Source of the DNA: Chloroflexus islandicus
GTDB lineage: Bacteria > Chloroflexota > Chloroflexia > Chloroflexales > Chloroflexaceae
Direction: 5' to 3'
DNA length: 37,868 nucleotides
Assembly: GCF_001650695.1 (NCBI RefSeq)
Contig: NZ_LWQS01000069.1
Coordinates: 1 to 37,868 of the forward strand
In this document: piece after piece, positions 1 through 7,750 of the stretch
Position numbering within the stretch: the first letter of the stretch is position 1
How the letters are laid out: the number at the start of each line of letters is the position of its first letter
The notes under the pieces: model-generated
Database searches by the model: none
Seen by the model: the letters and a program-made list of their open reading frames with translations, nothing else
What the model was told of the DNA's origin: nothing
Made by a program: the position numbers and the translations under genes

Positions 1-79
1 TCCCGAACCGGGTCGTGAAACGTCGCAGCGCCGATCCTACTGGCGGCTCTCCGCTGGGAACCTAGGTCCACGCACCCTC
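1..79 (+). rRNA. rrf: 5S ribosomal RNA, 3' part (cut by window edge)
   Basis: The first ~79 bases read as the 3' two-thirds of a bacterial 5S rRNA: the CCGAAC block at 3-8, then GCGCCGAT at 28-35, CTACTGG near 38-44, CTGGGAACCTAGGTC at 54-68 and a 3' strand ending near 77-80. The 5' part lies outside the window, so the terminal stem cannot be checked and the exact 3' end is approximate. A strong hairpin terminator follows within ten bases, as expected at the end of an rrn operon. The 16S and 23S genes would lie to the left. Confidence 0.83.
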
Positions 80-85
80 CCGATG

Positions 86-130
86 AAAAACCGCTCGCAA
101 CTCGTGATAGTTGCGGGCGGTTTTCGTTTT
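86..130 (+). terminator. Rho-independent terminator of the rRNA operon, probably bidirectional
   Basis: A 16-bp stem (87-102 with 109-124, one G-U pair) encloses a 6-base loop and is followed by TTTTCGTTTT on the plus strand. On the minus strand the same stem is followed by a T-run (86-90 complement), so it can also end the CHAT gene, whose stop codon is at 135-137. Confidence 0.88.
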
Positions 131-134
131 GGTT

Positions 135-3100
135 TCAACTGATCCGCCGTTGAATGCTGTCGCGCGCAATATACCACTGGGTACGCAGTTCAAGCGGCCA
201 ATATGGGCATTCAGTATCTAATTCGCGTAGTGTCTGCCGGTCACCAATCCATGCCAGTGCCTCTATTGCTTTGCGACGCAGATAGATAGGCTCTGGGGCA
301 TTCACCGGTGTGTCGAGCCTAAAGTCGCCAACGATAAAGTGTGGCAGTGGTTGCCGCCAGAGGGCAATCTCTTCAATAAACTGTTTAATCGTCATTGTGT
401 CATTGCTCTGGCTACTGGCAATAGCGATCGTGCGATGAGCTATTTCTCTCCCCATCCATGCAAGTGACTGCAAAGCGCGTGCTTTGACATTCTGGCTTGG
501 ATTCGTGATCAATAGTTTGATGAGCCATTCGATAATAAACGGTTGGTTGATACGCAAACGACCAACCAGATACGCTAATTGTTGCGCGGCTGGATTGGGC
601 ATACTGCGTTTGTAGCGGATCAGGGCGGAAATTAATGGCACGACATATTCCGCGTCAAACAACGTAAGCGCGTCGGCTGCTGACCACATCGTGTCAATCC
701 AGTCGTCGCTGATTTTGGTGCCGGCAGTATCGGTCGGTCGAGTAATCATCCGCAACAAGAAGCGTGCGTCACATGATTGCTGCGCTGGTGATGTACTGAC
801 GTCCGCCAGTGCAAAGGCAGCAATGGCCCGTTCGTGCGGGAGTGGCGATGTCATCAGACAGCGGCGAAGCTCATGCCTCCCTCCTTCACCCTGTAACCAG
901 CGATACATCAGTTCGATGAGCGGGCGATCATCGCGGAGTTGTTTGAGCGGAATGGTTGTCCGATCAAATGCTTCTTTTGCTTGAGCGGGGTTGCGCTGGC
1001 GGCGAAAGTCTGGCAGATAAAGATCGCGGAGGGCGCGGGCAGCCGCAATACGCACATTGGTGTATTCGTAGCGCAGGCCACTGCTCGTTTGGCGCACTTT
1101 GTCAACGAGTATCCGGCGCAATTGCTGGCGAACTTGGAAATGATCGATTTTGCCAAGGGCACTGACGAGCAATTCTCGCCGTTCCGCACTCGGTTCTCGT
1201 TGTTCATCAAGATGAATGAGGCAGTTGTCGATCAATTCATTACGCAATGTGAGCGGCACTAACTGGAGTTTTTCATCTGGCAATGCCTCAAGACAGCGGG
1301 CAGCGAGCACCGCAAGCCGGCGGTTGCCGTTGCGGAGAGAGCTGGCGATGCAACTGAGCAATTCATCGGGCTTATCGAGCAGACTGGCCAGCGCATAGAG
1401 GACATCCTCCCACCAACGTTGGCGTTCAACATCAGCGCACAATGCGACAATGTCGGCTAACCGTTGTGAGTGATCGGGAGCGCGGTAGAGCGCTTGTGCC
1501 GCGCAGTAGGCAGCGACCGCCTGATTGGTAAAGCGAATATCGCGCTGGCCGGCGATAGTAATGAGCTGGGTATTGCTTAATTGGCGAAACAGATCTTCGA
1601 GACTGTAGTCGCGATTACGCCGCACTGTCGCGAGGATTGTGAACAATTCGCTGATTGAGAGGTAGTCAGTCATATTCCAGCGCATGTGCCACGCGATCTG
1701 GTAGAGGCTTTCACGGGCCACATCACCCATCTGGTACCGCTGATCGAGTTCGCGGAGTTCTTGGGTGAGAAATTCATCGATGACGTGGTAATAGGTGACC
1801 GGACGCTGATTGGAGTCAGAGAGACGATCAACGATCAGCAGCAGCATGCGCGGGTCGCTGGCTAGATGATAGAGGCGGTTATCACGCATTCGATCGAGGA
1901 GCGCGCGTGCGCGCCGGCGTTCACGTTGGCGAATGTAGGCGACGATGGTTGGTTCATCAAGGGGTTGAATGGCCAGAAGCTGCACTTGATGTTCAAATGT
2001 CAGCGATGCAAAGGTTTGGGGTGCTGCAACGACAAACACTTGATCAGGCAGGCGAGCGCGGAAGGTGTTCAGATCACGGATGAGATCTTTCCAATGCGAT
2101 TCGGCAACTTGCTCAAGATCATCGAGCAGGAACGCAAGGCGTGGACGTTGGGTATCGCCGCTGGATGAGCCGCGAAACAGACGGTCGAGGGTATCGGCAA
2201 ATGCTGGGTGCTGGTGGCGTACCTGTTCGACGATATGATGATGGAGACGTGGCTCGCCGCGTGCTTGTTCGTAGCCGGCCAGTGAAATGAGTACGCCAAC
2301 AGGGGCATTGATGTCAAAAAGCGCGTTACGGGCCAGATCGTAACAAACCCGGCGGAGAATGGTCGTTTGGCCGGACTGATGGGAACCAGTAAGAGCGATG
2401 AACTGGGGTGAATCACTTGTGTGGCCAGTAATCAGCTTTACTAATGTATCGCGCGTTGAGCTAGGCTGCGGGGCGTTTTCTGGCCGGCGATAGAGAAATT
2501 GCCAATGTTGGCCGTAGGGTATCTCTAGGCAACCAACATCAATGTATTCATTACCGGCCCAGCGTTTGATCTCATCTTGCTGCAAGACCCATTCGATATA
2601 GCTGAGCAGAACGCTCGGTTGGAACAGGCGACCGCTACTGAGGCGGGTGTACAGAACCGGGGTACTCCAGCCAACCGTATCTGGCCGATAGATACGCCGG
2701 CGAGCAGTGGCAACCGCTAGATCAATGAGGCCATTGCGCAGCAGCATCTCGGTGAGGTGCTGAGTGAAAGCGCGTGCAAGCTCAATGGCCACTAAGCGTT
2801 GCATTGCAAGCACGGCTGGAATGCCGCTTTCGGCTATGAGACGAACAGCCAGATTGCTGAGGGGCGCTTGGAGATCAACGGTGGCGCTGTTGCACGCTAC
2901 CAGCACGATCAATGCTGGTTTGTGCGAAGCCGGCAATGTGGCCAACACGCGCGCTAGTTCGCTCCCATCGAACAGCCGGCCACGTCGTTGCGGCCCGTGT
3001 TCGAGCAAAAGGCGGGTGCCGTGTTGGGGCAGAAAGAGTGCGTGGCCTAGATACAGGACGACATCAAAGCCACGTTCGCGTTCGTTGAGCAATGAACCAC

Positions 3101-3743
3101 GTTCAAGCGCAGCTCGCAGCGCTGTTTCTTCGGCGATGGGCAGTATCTCGAAGCTGAGTTGGCCGTTATCGGTAAATGGGCGAAAACGCTGGCGAAAATC
3201 TTGCTCGGTAGCTTTGCGGTCGAATGGAGATAGGCCCCACCGTTCAAGATCACTCGGTTCGCTCAGGGCCAAGAGCATGCGGATTGGGCGATGTTCAATC
3301 GGGTCGCTAAGCGGAAATTGCTCGCTGTCAACGTAGCGCGAAAAGAGGATATGATCGCTGGTAGAAAAGGGCAGCGGCCGGCTCTGGTTGTCGGAAGCGG
3401 GTAAATGGAGCAGCTCCCACGGGATCGCTTGGAGTTCACCATCGAGCGGGTCAAGCGCAAGCCGGAGGCGGAGCGGTTCTTGTTGTTGCAGCGCGGTTTG
3501 CCGGGCAACGTGAAAGGCATGGCTCAGCCGGCCCGGAAAGAGCCGGCGAAACAATTCTTGTCCGTACCGGCTGATTGCGTCCGGGTCGGCTGTTTCCGGC
3601 GAAGCGAGGTCAAAAGCCACCTCTTCGGTTGATACCAGCCGGCGGCCATCGCCAAATTCAAGCTCGATGATGTAACTGCTTGGAGTACCGGGCCGGCGAT
3701 GTTGTCGTCGTGGCCGGACAAGGATGTTCGTGCGGCGCTCCAT
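135..3743 (-). CDS. CHAT-domain protease fused to NACHT-like ATPase and HEAT-like repeats
   Basis: A 1202-aa cytoplasmic protein without signal peptide. Residues ~80-370 form a CHAT (caspase-like) domain: the predicted catalytic His is in YLGHA (H234) and the Cys in LVACNSA (C284). Residues ~435-740 resemble a NACHT/STAND NTPase: P-loop GSHQSGQTT (453-461) and Walker B LAFLLDDLEQ (536-545). The P-loop has Gln459 where Lys is normal, so nucleotide handling may be altered. From ~790 to the end the sequence is helical and HEAT-like, with repeated segments such as RRLAVLAARCLEALP. The family is associated with immune-type signalling in which a sensor triggers the CHAT protease; that role here is inference. 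No substrate gene such as a gasdermin is adjacent. Start: ATG at 3743 with GGAG about ten bases upstream. The gene is divergent from the aldehyde dehydrogenase. Confidence 0.85.
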   Translation of the reverse strand: MERRTNILVRPRRQHRRPGTPSSYIIELEFGDGRRLVSTEEVAFDLASPETADPDAISRYGQELFRRLFPGRLSHAFHVARQTALQQQEPLRLRLALDPLDGELQAIPWELLHLPASDNQSRPLPFSTSDHILFSRYVDSEQFPLSDPIEHRPIRMLLALSEPSDLERWGLSPFDRKATEQDFRQRFRPFTDNGQLSFEILPIAEETALRAALERGSLLNERERGFDVVLYLGHALFLPQHGTRLLLEHGPQRRGRLFDGSELARVLATLPASHKPALIVLVACNSATVDLQAPLSNLAVRLIAESGIPAVLAMQRLVAIELARAFTQHLTEMLLRNGLIDLAVATARRRIYRPDTVGWSTPVLYTRLSSGRLFQPSVLLSYIEWVLQQDEIKRWAGNEYIDVGCLEIPYGQHWQFLYRRPENAPQPSSTRDTLVKLITGHTSDSPQFIALTGSHQSGQTTILRRVCYDLARNALFDINAPVGVLISLAGYEQARGEPRLHHHIVEQVRHQHPAFADTLDRLFRGSSSGDTQRPRLAFLLDDLEQVAESHWKDLIRDLNTFRARLPDQVFVVAAPQTFASLTFEHQVQLLAIQPLDEPTIVAYIRQRERRRARALLDRMRDNRLYHLASDPRMLLLIVDRLSDSNQRPVTYYHVIDEFLTQELRELDQRYQMGDVARESLYQIAWHMRWNMTDYLSISELFTILATVRRNRDYSLEDLFRQLSNTQLITIAGQRDIRFTNQAVAAYCAAQALYRAPDHSQRLADIVALCADVERQRWWEDVLYALASLLDKPDELLSCIASSLRNGNRRLAVLAARCLEALPDEKLQLVPLTLRNELIDNCLIHLDEQREPSAERRELLVSALGKIDHFQVRQQLRRILVDKVRQTSSGLRYEYTNVRIAAARALRDLYLPDFRRQRNPAQAKEAFDRTTIPLKQLRDDRPLIELMYRWLQGEGGRHELRRCLMTSPLPHERAIAAFALADVSTSPAQQSCDARFLLRMITRPTDTAGTKISDDWIDTMWSAADALTLFDAEYVVPLISALIRYKRSMPNPAAQQLAYLVGRLRINQPFIIEWLIKLLITNPSQNVKARALQSLAWMGREIAHRTIAIASSQSNDTMTIKQFIEEIALWRQPLPHFIVGDFRLDTPVNAPEPIYLRRKAIEALAWIGDRQTLRELDTECPYWPLELRTQWYIARDSIQRRIS

Positions 3744-3773
3744 ACGTGTTGCTCCGTAGTTGGTTCAGATTGC

Positions 3774-3802
3774 ATTATAGTGTAGCATTAAGAGGGTTAG
3801 AA
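3774..3802 (-). promoter_or_regulatory. Probable sigma70-type promoter of the CHAT gene
   Basis: On the minus strand a perfect TATAAT (3779-3774) lies 17 bases downstream of TTCTAA (3802-3797), a weak -35. Transcription would begin near 3767 and give a leader of about 24 bases before the ATG at 3743. Confidence 0.55.
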
Positions 3803-3844
3803 GGACATAAGGAACGAGTGTATTATGATACGGTCAAGGCATGT

Positions 3845-3872
3845 TATACTGTGATTGTGCGAAATATCACAG
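3845..3872 (+). promoter_or_regulatory. Promoter -10 with overlapping inverted-repeat operator upstream of aldehyde dehydrogenase
   Basis: TATACT at 3845-3850 is a good -10. A perfect 7-bp inverted repeat, CTGTGAT (3849-3855) and ATCACAG (3866-3872) with a 10-base spacer, overlaps the -10 and the expected start point, the usual place for a repressor operator. It resembles a CRP/FNR half-site pair, but the spacing between TGTGA and TCACA is 12 rather than 6, so it is not a standard CRP site. No candidate regulator gene is adjacent. Confidence 0.5.
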
Positions 3873-3890
3873 TGCCGGAAGAGGAGCAGC

Positions 3891-5435
3891 ATGAGCAAGA
3901 TCATTGCACCAGAGTGCGAGTGGCCGCGTTTGATGGCGCAATTGCGAGCGGCAGCGCCGGAAGCGTTCAATGCCGATGGTCACGTGCTCAATTTGATCGA
4001 AGGGACGTGGGGGTGGCCGGGGCATGGCAAGCACTATAGCACGGCGATCGATGGCAGTGAATTGGGACTGATGCCAATGATCGATCTCGAGACGGCCAAG
4101 CGAGCAGTGCGGTTTGCGGCGCGCGAACACGAAACATGGTCGCAGGTTGATCTCGATGAGCGGCGCCGGCGGGTGAGCGAAGCGTTGGCCGGTCTGCGTC
4201 AGCAACGTGATCTGATCGCCTACTTGCTCATGTGGGAAATTGGCAAGCCCTACCAGTTGGCGTGCGATGATGTCGATCGCTGCATCAGCGGGGTAGAGTG
4301 GTACATTGAGCAGATCGAATGGATGATGAACGGTCGCCGTCCGCTCGGTCTGATCTCAAACATTGCTTCGTGGAACTACCCCTATTCGGTGTTGATGCAT
4401 GCAGTGCTGGTGCAGGCGCTGGCCGGCAATGCGGTTATCGCCAAGACGCCTTCGGATGGCGGGTTGTTTGCATTAACGCTCGGATTTGCCATCGCGCGGC
4501 GGGCAGGATTGCCGGTCTCGCTCGTGAGCGGATCGGGCGGTGCGCTGAGCGATGCGCTCGTGCGCAACGCTGATGTGGCCTGTTTAGCGTTTGTTGGCGG
4601 CAAGACGAATGGGCGCGATATTGCCGCTTCGCTCTATGATCGCAACAAGCGCTATATGCTCGAGATGGAGGGCGTCAACTGCTACGGGATCTGGGATTTC
4701 TCGGATTGGGCGAATCTCGCGCAGCAGATCAAGAAGGGATTTGCGTACGGGAAACAGCGTTGTACCGCCTACATCCGCTATGTCGTACAGCGGCGACTCT
4801 TCCCCAAGTTTCTCGATATGTATCTGCCGGTGCTGAAGAGTCTTCAGATCGGTAATCCCGTCTTGGTGGATCGACCGGGCGATCCGTTGCCCAAGCTCGA
4901 TTTTGGCCCCTTGATCAATGCGAAAAAAGTGGAAGAGCTGCGCGTGCTCTACAGCGAGGCGCTTGGCGCTGGGGCGATTTGCGTGTACGAGGGCGATCTG
5001 AATCCGGCGCTCTTCCTGCCTGATCAAGACATTTCGGCCTATATGGCGCCGATTGCGCTGCTGAACGTGCCGCGCAACTGCCGGCTGCACCATAACGAGC
5101 CGTTTGGCCCGGTTGATACGATCGTGATTGTCGATAGCGTTGATGAACTCATTAGTGAGATGAACATCTCGAATGGCAATCTGGTTTCGTCAATTGCAAC
5201 CGACGATCCGAAATTGGGCCAGATGATCGCGAGCGAACTGCGCGCATTCAAGGTTGGCATCAACAAAATGCGCTCGCGTGGCGATCGCGATGAGGTGTTT
5301 GGCGGGATGGGCGCGTCGTGGAAGGGGTGCTTTGTCGGCGGCAAGTATCTGGTTGATTCGGTGACCGTTGGCGCGCCGGGTGAGCGGTTGTACGGGAATT
5401 TCCCTGACTATACGCTGTTGCCGGAGCAGCGGTGA
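3891..5435 (+). CDS. Aldehyde dehydrogenase family protein
   Basis: 514 aa, NAD(P)-dependent aldehyde dehydrogenase fold, cytoplasmic. Seen motifs: cofactor/oxyanion segment NIASWNYPY (157-165, Asn162), AKTPS (Lys185), Rossmann FVGGKTNGRDIA (234-245), catalytic Glu region LEMEGVN (Glu258), catalytic Cys in GKQRCTAY (Cys291) and NEPFGPV (402-408). All key residues are present, so it should oxidise an aldehyde to an acid, but the aldehyde cannot be named. The usual LELGGK motif reads LEMEGV, an uncommon Gly-to-Glu change next to the active site, which suggests a divergent subfamily. Start: ATG 3891 is preceded by GAGGAG at 3881-3886, which is better than any upstream codon. The ABC ATPase begins 36 bases downstream and may be cotranscribed. 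Confidence 0.85.
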   Translation: MSKIIAPECEWPRLMAQLRAAAPEAFNADGHVLNLIEGTWGWPGHGKHYSTAIDGSELGLMPMIDLETAKRAVRFAAREHETWSQVDLDERRRRVSEALAGLRQQRDLIAYLLMWEIGKPYQLACDDVDRCISGVEWYIEQIEWMMNGRRPLGLISNIASWNYPYSVLMHAVLVQALAGNAVIAKTPSDGGLFALTLGFAIARRAGLPVSLVSGSGGALSDALVRNADVACLAFVGGKTNGRDIAASLYDRNKRYMLEMEGVNCYGIWDFSDWANLAQQIKKGFAYGKQRCTAYIRYVVQRRLFPKFLDMYLPVLKSLQIGNPVLVDRPGDPLPKLDFGPLINAKKVEELRVLYSEALGAGAICVYEGDLNPALFLPDQDISAYMAPIALLNVPRNCRLHHNEPFGPVDTIVIVDSVDELISEMNISNGNLVSSIATDDPKLGQMIASELRAFKVGINKMRSRGDRDEVFGGMGASWKGCFVGGKYLVDSVTVGAPGERLYGNFPDYTLLPEQR

Positions 5436-5471
5436 TGCACCGAGCGGGTGCAAGGGCATTATAGACAGGAC

Positions 5472-6296
5472 ATGGCCATTACCGTTGATGAGACGAGCAT
5501 CGCGCTGCACGATGCTGTTCCGGCTCCTTATGCGATCGATGTCCGGGCAGTGACCAAGCGCTACGCAACGCGCACCGGTGCGGTGCAGGCGCTGGCCGGC
5601 GTTGATGTGACGGTGGCGGCTGGCGAGGTTGTGGCGCTGGTTGGGCCAAGCGGGTGTGGCAAGAGCACCCTGTTGCGGATCATTGCCGGGCTGGAGCAGC
5701 CGGATGCGGGCGAGGTGCGGCTGTTTGGCCTATCACCAGCGCAAGCGCGGCGCGAGCATCGGTTTGGGATTGCGTTTCAGGCTGCGGCTTTGCTCGAGTG
5801 GCGCGACGCGGCAGCGAATGTGGCCCTGCCGCTCGAGTTAGCTGGTTGGCCGCCGGCAAGGCGCACCCAGCGGGTAGCCGAGCTGTTGGCGCGGATGGGC
5901 TTGAGCGATGCAGCAAGCCGCTTACCGCGGCAGTTGTCGGGCGGCATGCAGCAACGGGTGGCGCTGGCGCGGGCTTTGGCGTTGGCGCCGCCGGTGTTGT
6001 TGCTTGATGAGCCGTTTAGCGCACTTGATGAACTCACCCGCGAGCAGTTGCAGGGCGAGCTGCTCGATCTGCTGGCGACGATCGAGCCGGCGCCGGCAGT
6101 GTTGCTGGTGACGCACAACCTTGCTGAGGCGGTATTATTGGCTGATCGAGTGGTGGTGCTGAGCCGGCGACCGGCGCAGGTGCTGGCGGAAGTGCCGATC
6201 GATCTGCCGCGTCCGCGCCGGGCCGAATTGCGCGACGACGAGCATCTGCACCGGCTGGTGGCCGAGGTGCGGACGGTGTTGCGGAGCGATGGTTGA
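5472..6296 (+). CDS. ABC transporter ATP-binding protein, nitrate/sulfonate/taurine type
   Basis: 274 aa. A complete ABC ATPase: Walker A GPSGCGKST (58-66), Q-loop Gln103 in AFQAAALLEW, signature LSGGMQQR (155-162), Walker B LLLDEPFSALDE (176-187) and H-loop VTHN. The sequence type is that of the SsuB/TauB/NrtD group, which energises uptake of oxyanions, sulfonates or related small solutes. No permease or substrate-binding protein follows; the next 750 bases are repeats. It therefore either works with components encoded elsewhere or is a remnant of an operon. The start is uncertain: ATG 5472 has AGGA only one base away, and GTG 5448 in the same frame would add eight residues. Confidence 0.85.
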   Translation: MAITVDETSIALHDAVPAPYAIDVRAVTKRYATRTGAVQALAGVDVTVAAGEVVALVGPSGCGKSTLLRIIAGLEQPDAGEVRLFGLSPAQARREHRFGIAFQAAALLEWRDAAANVALPLELAGWPPARRTQRVAELLARMGLSDAASRLPRQLSGGMQQRVALARALALAPPVLLLDEPFSALDELTREQLQGELLDLLATIEPAPAVLLVTHNLAEAVLLADRVVVLSRRPAQVLAEVPIDLPRPRRAELRDDEHLHRLVAEVRTVLRSDG

Positions 6297-6958
6297 TCAA
6301 GCGTCATTTAGTACTGCCCTCACCCCTAGCCCATCTCCTACTGGGTTTCAAGGGTGGACAGAACCTCTGAATCCCGCTGCGCGGGTTATTGGCCCTCACC
6401 CCCGGCCCCTCTCCCACCTAACGGCGGGAGAGGGGAGCGTAGAGCTGGGCGTTGCGGCATCGCACAGCGATCAACGGGTGTGACCAACCACATGTTCTGT
6501 TTGCCCTTCCCCGCTGAGATAGGGGAGCGGATCGACCATCTGATCCGGCACCCGGCTCGGAAGGGTTGGGTGATGGGTACGAGGTCTGCTGCGCGGGCGG
6601 AATAGCCACGAAAAGACACAAAAGGCACAAACATCGTAAGATTGTTTGCATCGTTTGGGGGTCTTTGAGGCTATGCTGCGCGGTGGCCCTCACCCCCAGC
6701 CCCTTGCCGGTGGGTTCAAGGGCGGACAGAATCTCTGAATCCCGCTGCGCGGGTTATTGGCCCTCACCCCCGGCCCCTCTCCCACCTAACGGCGGGAGAA
6801 GGGAGCGTAGAGCTGGGCTTTGAGGCATCGCACAGCGACTCACAGTTATGATTGCCCAAGTTCTTTCCGTCTCTCTCTCGCTCGGCGGGAGAGGGGTGCT
6901 ATGTTGGGGCGGAATGAGATAGCCGTAATCCGGTCATAGTAAATAGCGCAAAGATTGC
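6297..6958. repeat. Gene-free gap with a ~128-bp direct repeat and purine/pyrimidine-rich palindromes
   Basis: No convincing gene is seen. A segment at ~6343-6470 recurs at ~6711-6838 (368 bases apart) with few differences; it contains the phrase CCCTCACCCCCGGCCCCTC and the small palindrome CCCGCTGCGCGGG. Between the copies lies an A-rich phrase (GAAAAGACACAAAAGGCAC, ~6609-6627) that reappears in similar form at ~13413-13432. Short open frames here arise from the repeats and have no ribosome binding sites. Confidence 0.75.
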
Positions 6959-7021
6959 TTGCCTAATGACAATCGAGTGTGCTATACTGCCTGTACCACC
7001 CCCTCCCCCGGGGGAGGGGGT
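6959..7021 (+). promoter_or_regulatory. csoR-copZ-copA promoter with CsoR-type operator palindrome
   Basis: TTGCCT (6959-6964), an 18-base spacer and TATACT (6983-6988) form a promoter. Directly downstream a perfect 24-bp palindrome (6998-7021: a C-run, CT, five C, then its mirror in G) covers the expected +1 to +25. Known CsoR operators are GC-rich dyads of the TACCCC...GGGGTA type, and position and composition fit copper-relieved autorepression. The core also resembles intergenic C/G-rich palindromes found elsewhere in this window. Confidence 0.65.
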
Positions 7022-7047
7022 ATGCCAAACCGGAAGGAGGTGAGCCG

Positions 7048-7323
7048 ATGGATCACGAGCACAAGCAGCAGATCCTCAACCGCTTAAAGACGATTGAGGG
7101 CCACATTCGCGGCGTGCAACGCATGGTTGAGGAGGATGCCTATTGCATCGATCTGCTCAATCAGACGCGCGCGATCCAGCAGGCGCTCGCCAAGCTTGAT
7201 GCCGTCATCCTTGCCAACCATTTGCGCAGTTGCGTTACGACTGCGATTCGGAGCGAAGATGTCGGCGAACGCGAGCGGGTGCTCACCGAGCTATTGCAAG
7301 TCTTTGAGAGTACGCATCGTTAG
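7048..7323 (+). CDS. csoR: CsoR-family copper-sensing repressor
   Basis: 91 aa, all-helical DUF156/CsoR repressor acting in the cytoplasm. The Cu(I)-binding triad is complete: Cys33 (AYCIDLL), His58 and Cys62 (NHLRSC), with the same 25- and 4-residue spacing as in characterised CsoR. The DNA-binding helix segment RLKTIEGHIRGVQRMVEED (12-30) is typical. In this family Cu(I) binding releases the repressor from its operator. Start: ATG 7048 is preceded by the very strong site GGAAGGAGGTGA (7031-7042). It is the first gene of a copper operon with copZ 16 bases downstream. Confidence 0.93.
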   Translation: MDHEHKQQILNRLKTIEGHIRGVQRMVEEDAYCIDLLNQTRAIQQALAKLDAVILANHLRSCVTTAIRSEDVGERERVLTELLQVFESTHR

Positions 7324-7339
7324 TAAGGGAGGCGAACCG

Positions 7340-7564
7340 ATGGTAACTGAGCAGTTCCGCGTTCCGGGGGTGTCGTGCCAGCATTGTGTCCATGCGGTGC
7401 GCAAAGAGGTCGGCGCGCTCGACGGTGTGTCGCAGGTTGAGGTCGATTTGACCAATAAGATTGTGACCGTCGTGCATGATGACGATGTTGATATTACCGA
7501 GATCGTGATGGCGATCAAAGAGGCCGGTTACGACGATGTGACGCCGTTAGGCATTGCGTGTTAG
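7340..7564 (+). CDS. copZ: Copper chaperone, heavy-metal-associated (HMA) domain
   Basis: 74 aa, a single HMA domain with Cu(I)-binding motif GVSCQHC (Cys13 and Cys16) and a typical C-terminal half (VDLTNKIVTVVHDDDVDI, then AIKEAGYDDV). The usual Met of MxCxxC is Val here. It would carry Cu(I) in the cytoplasm to the CopA ATPase encoded downstream and may load CsoR. Start: ATG 7340 with GGGAGG at 7328-7333. The last ~45 bases of the gene are repeated 110 bases downstream (see repeat). Confidence 0.9.
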   Translation: MVTEQFRVPGVSCQHCVHAVRKEVGALDGVSQVEVDLTNKIVTVVHDDDVDITEIVMAIKEAGYDDVTPLGIAC

Positions 7565-7716
7565 CGGTTATCCTGTAGAGCCGCACGGCGGTGCGGCTCC
7601 ACCCCATTCAGGTGCAGCCGGCGGTATTGCAGGCCGGTTACGACGATGTGACGCCGTTAGGCGTTGCGTGTTAGGGGGTACCCGTAGAGCCGCACGGCTG
7701 TGCGGCTCCACCCCAA
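7521..7716 (+). repeat. Duplicated copZ 3' end, each copy followed by a 9-bp hairpin
   Basis: The end of copZ including its stop codon (7521-7564) and the following hairpin (7577-7598: GAGCCGCAC and GTGCGGCTC, 4-base loop) are repeated at 7631-7674 and 7687-7708 with only a few base changes. The copies are 110 bases apart. The second copy lacks a start and is non-coding. The hairpins have no T-run, so they are not clear terminators. Confidence 0.85.
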
Positions 7717-7750
7717 TGAATGAAAACCACATTCACCCAAGGTAATCGCC

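Noticed and set aside
3849-3872. CRP/FNR binding site
   Set aside because: The half-sites TGTGA and TCACA are 12 bases apart instead of 6, so a standard CRP/FNR dimer would not fit; kept only as an unidentified dyad.
7577-7708. Rho-independent terminators after copZ
   Set aside because: The hairpins lack T-runs and copA downstream appears to belong to the same operon; treated as repeats.
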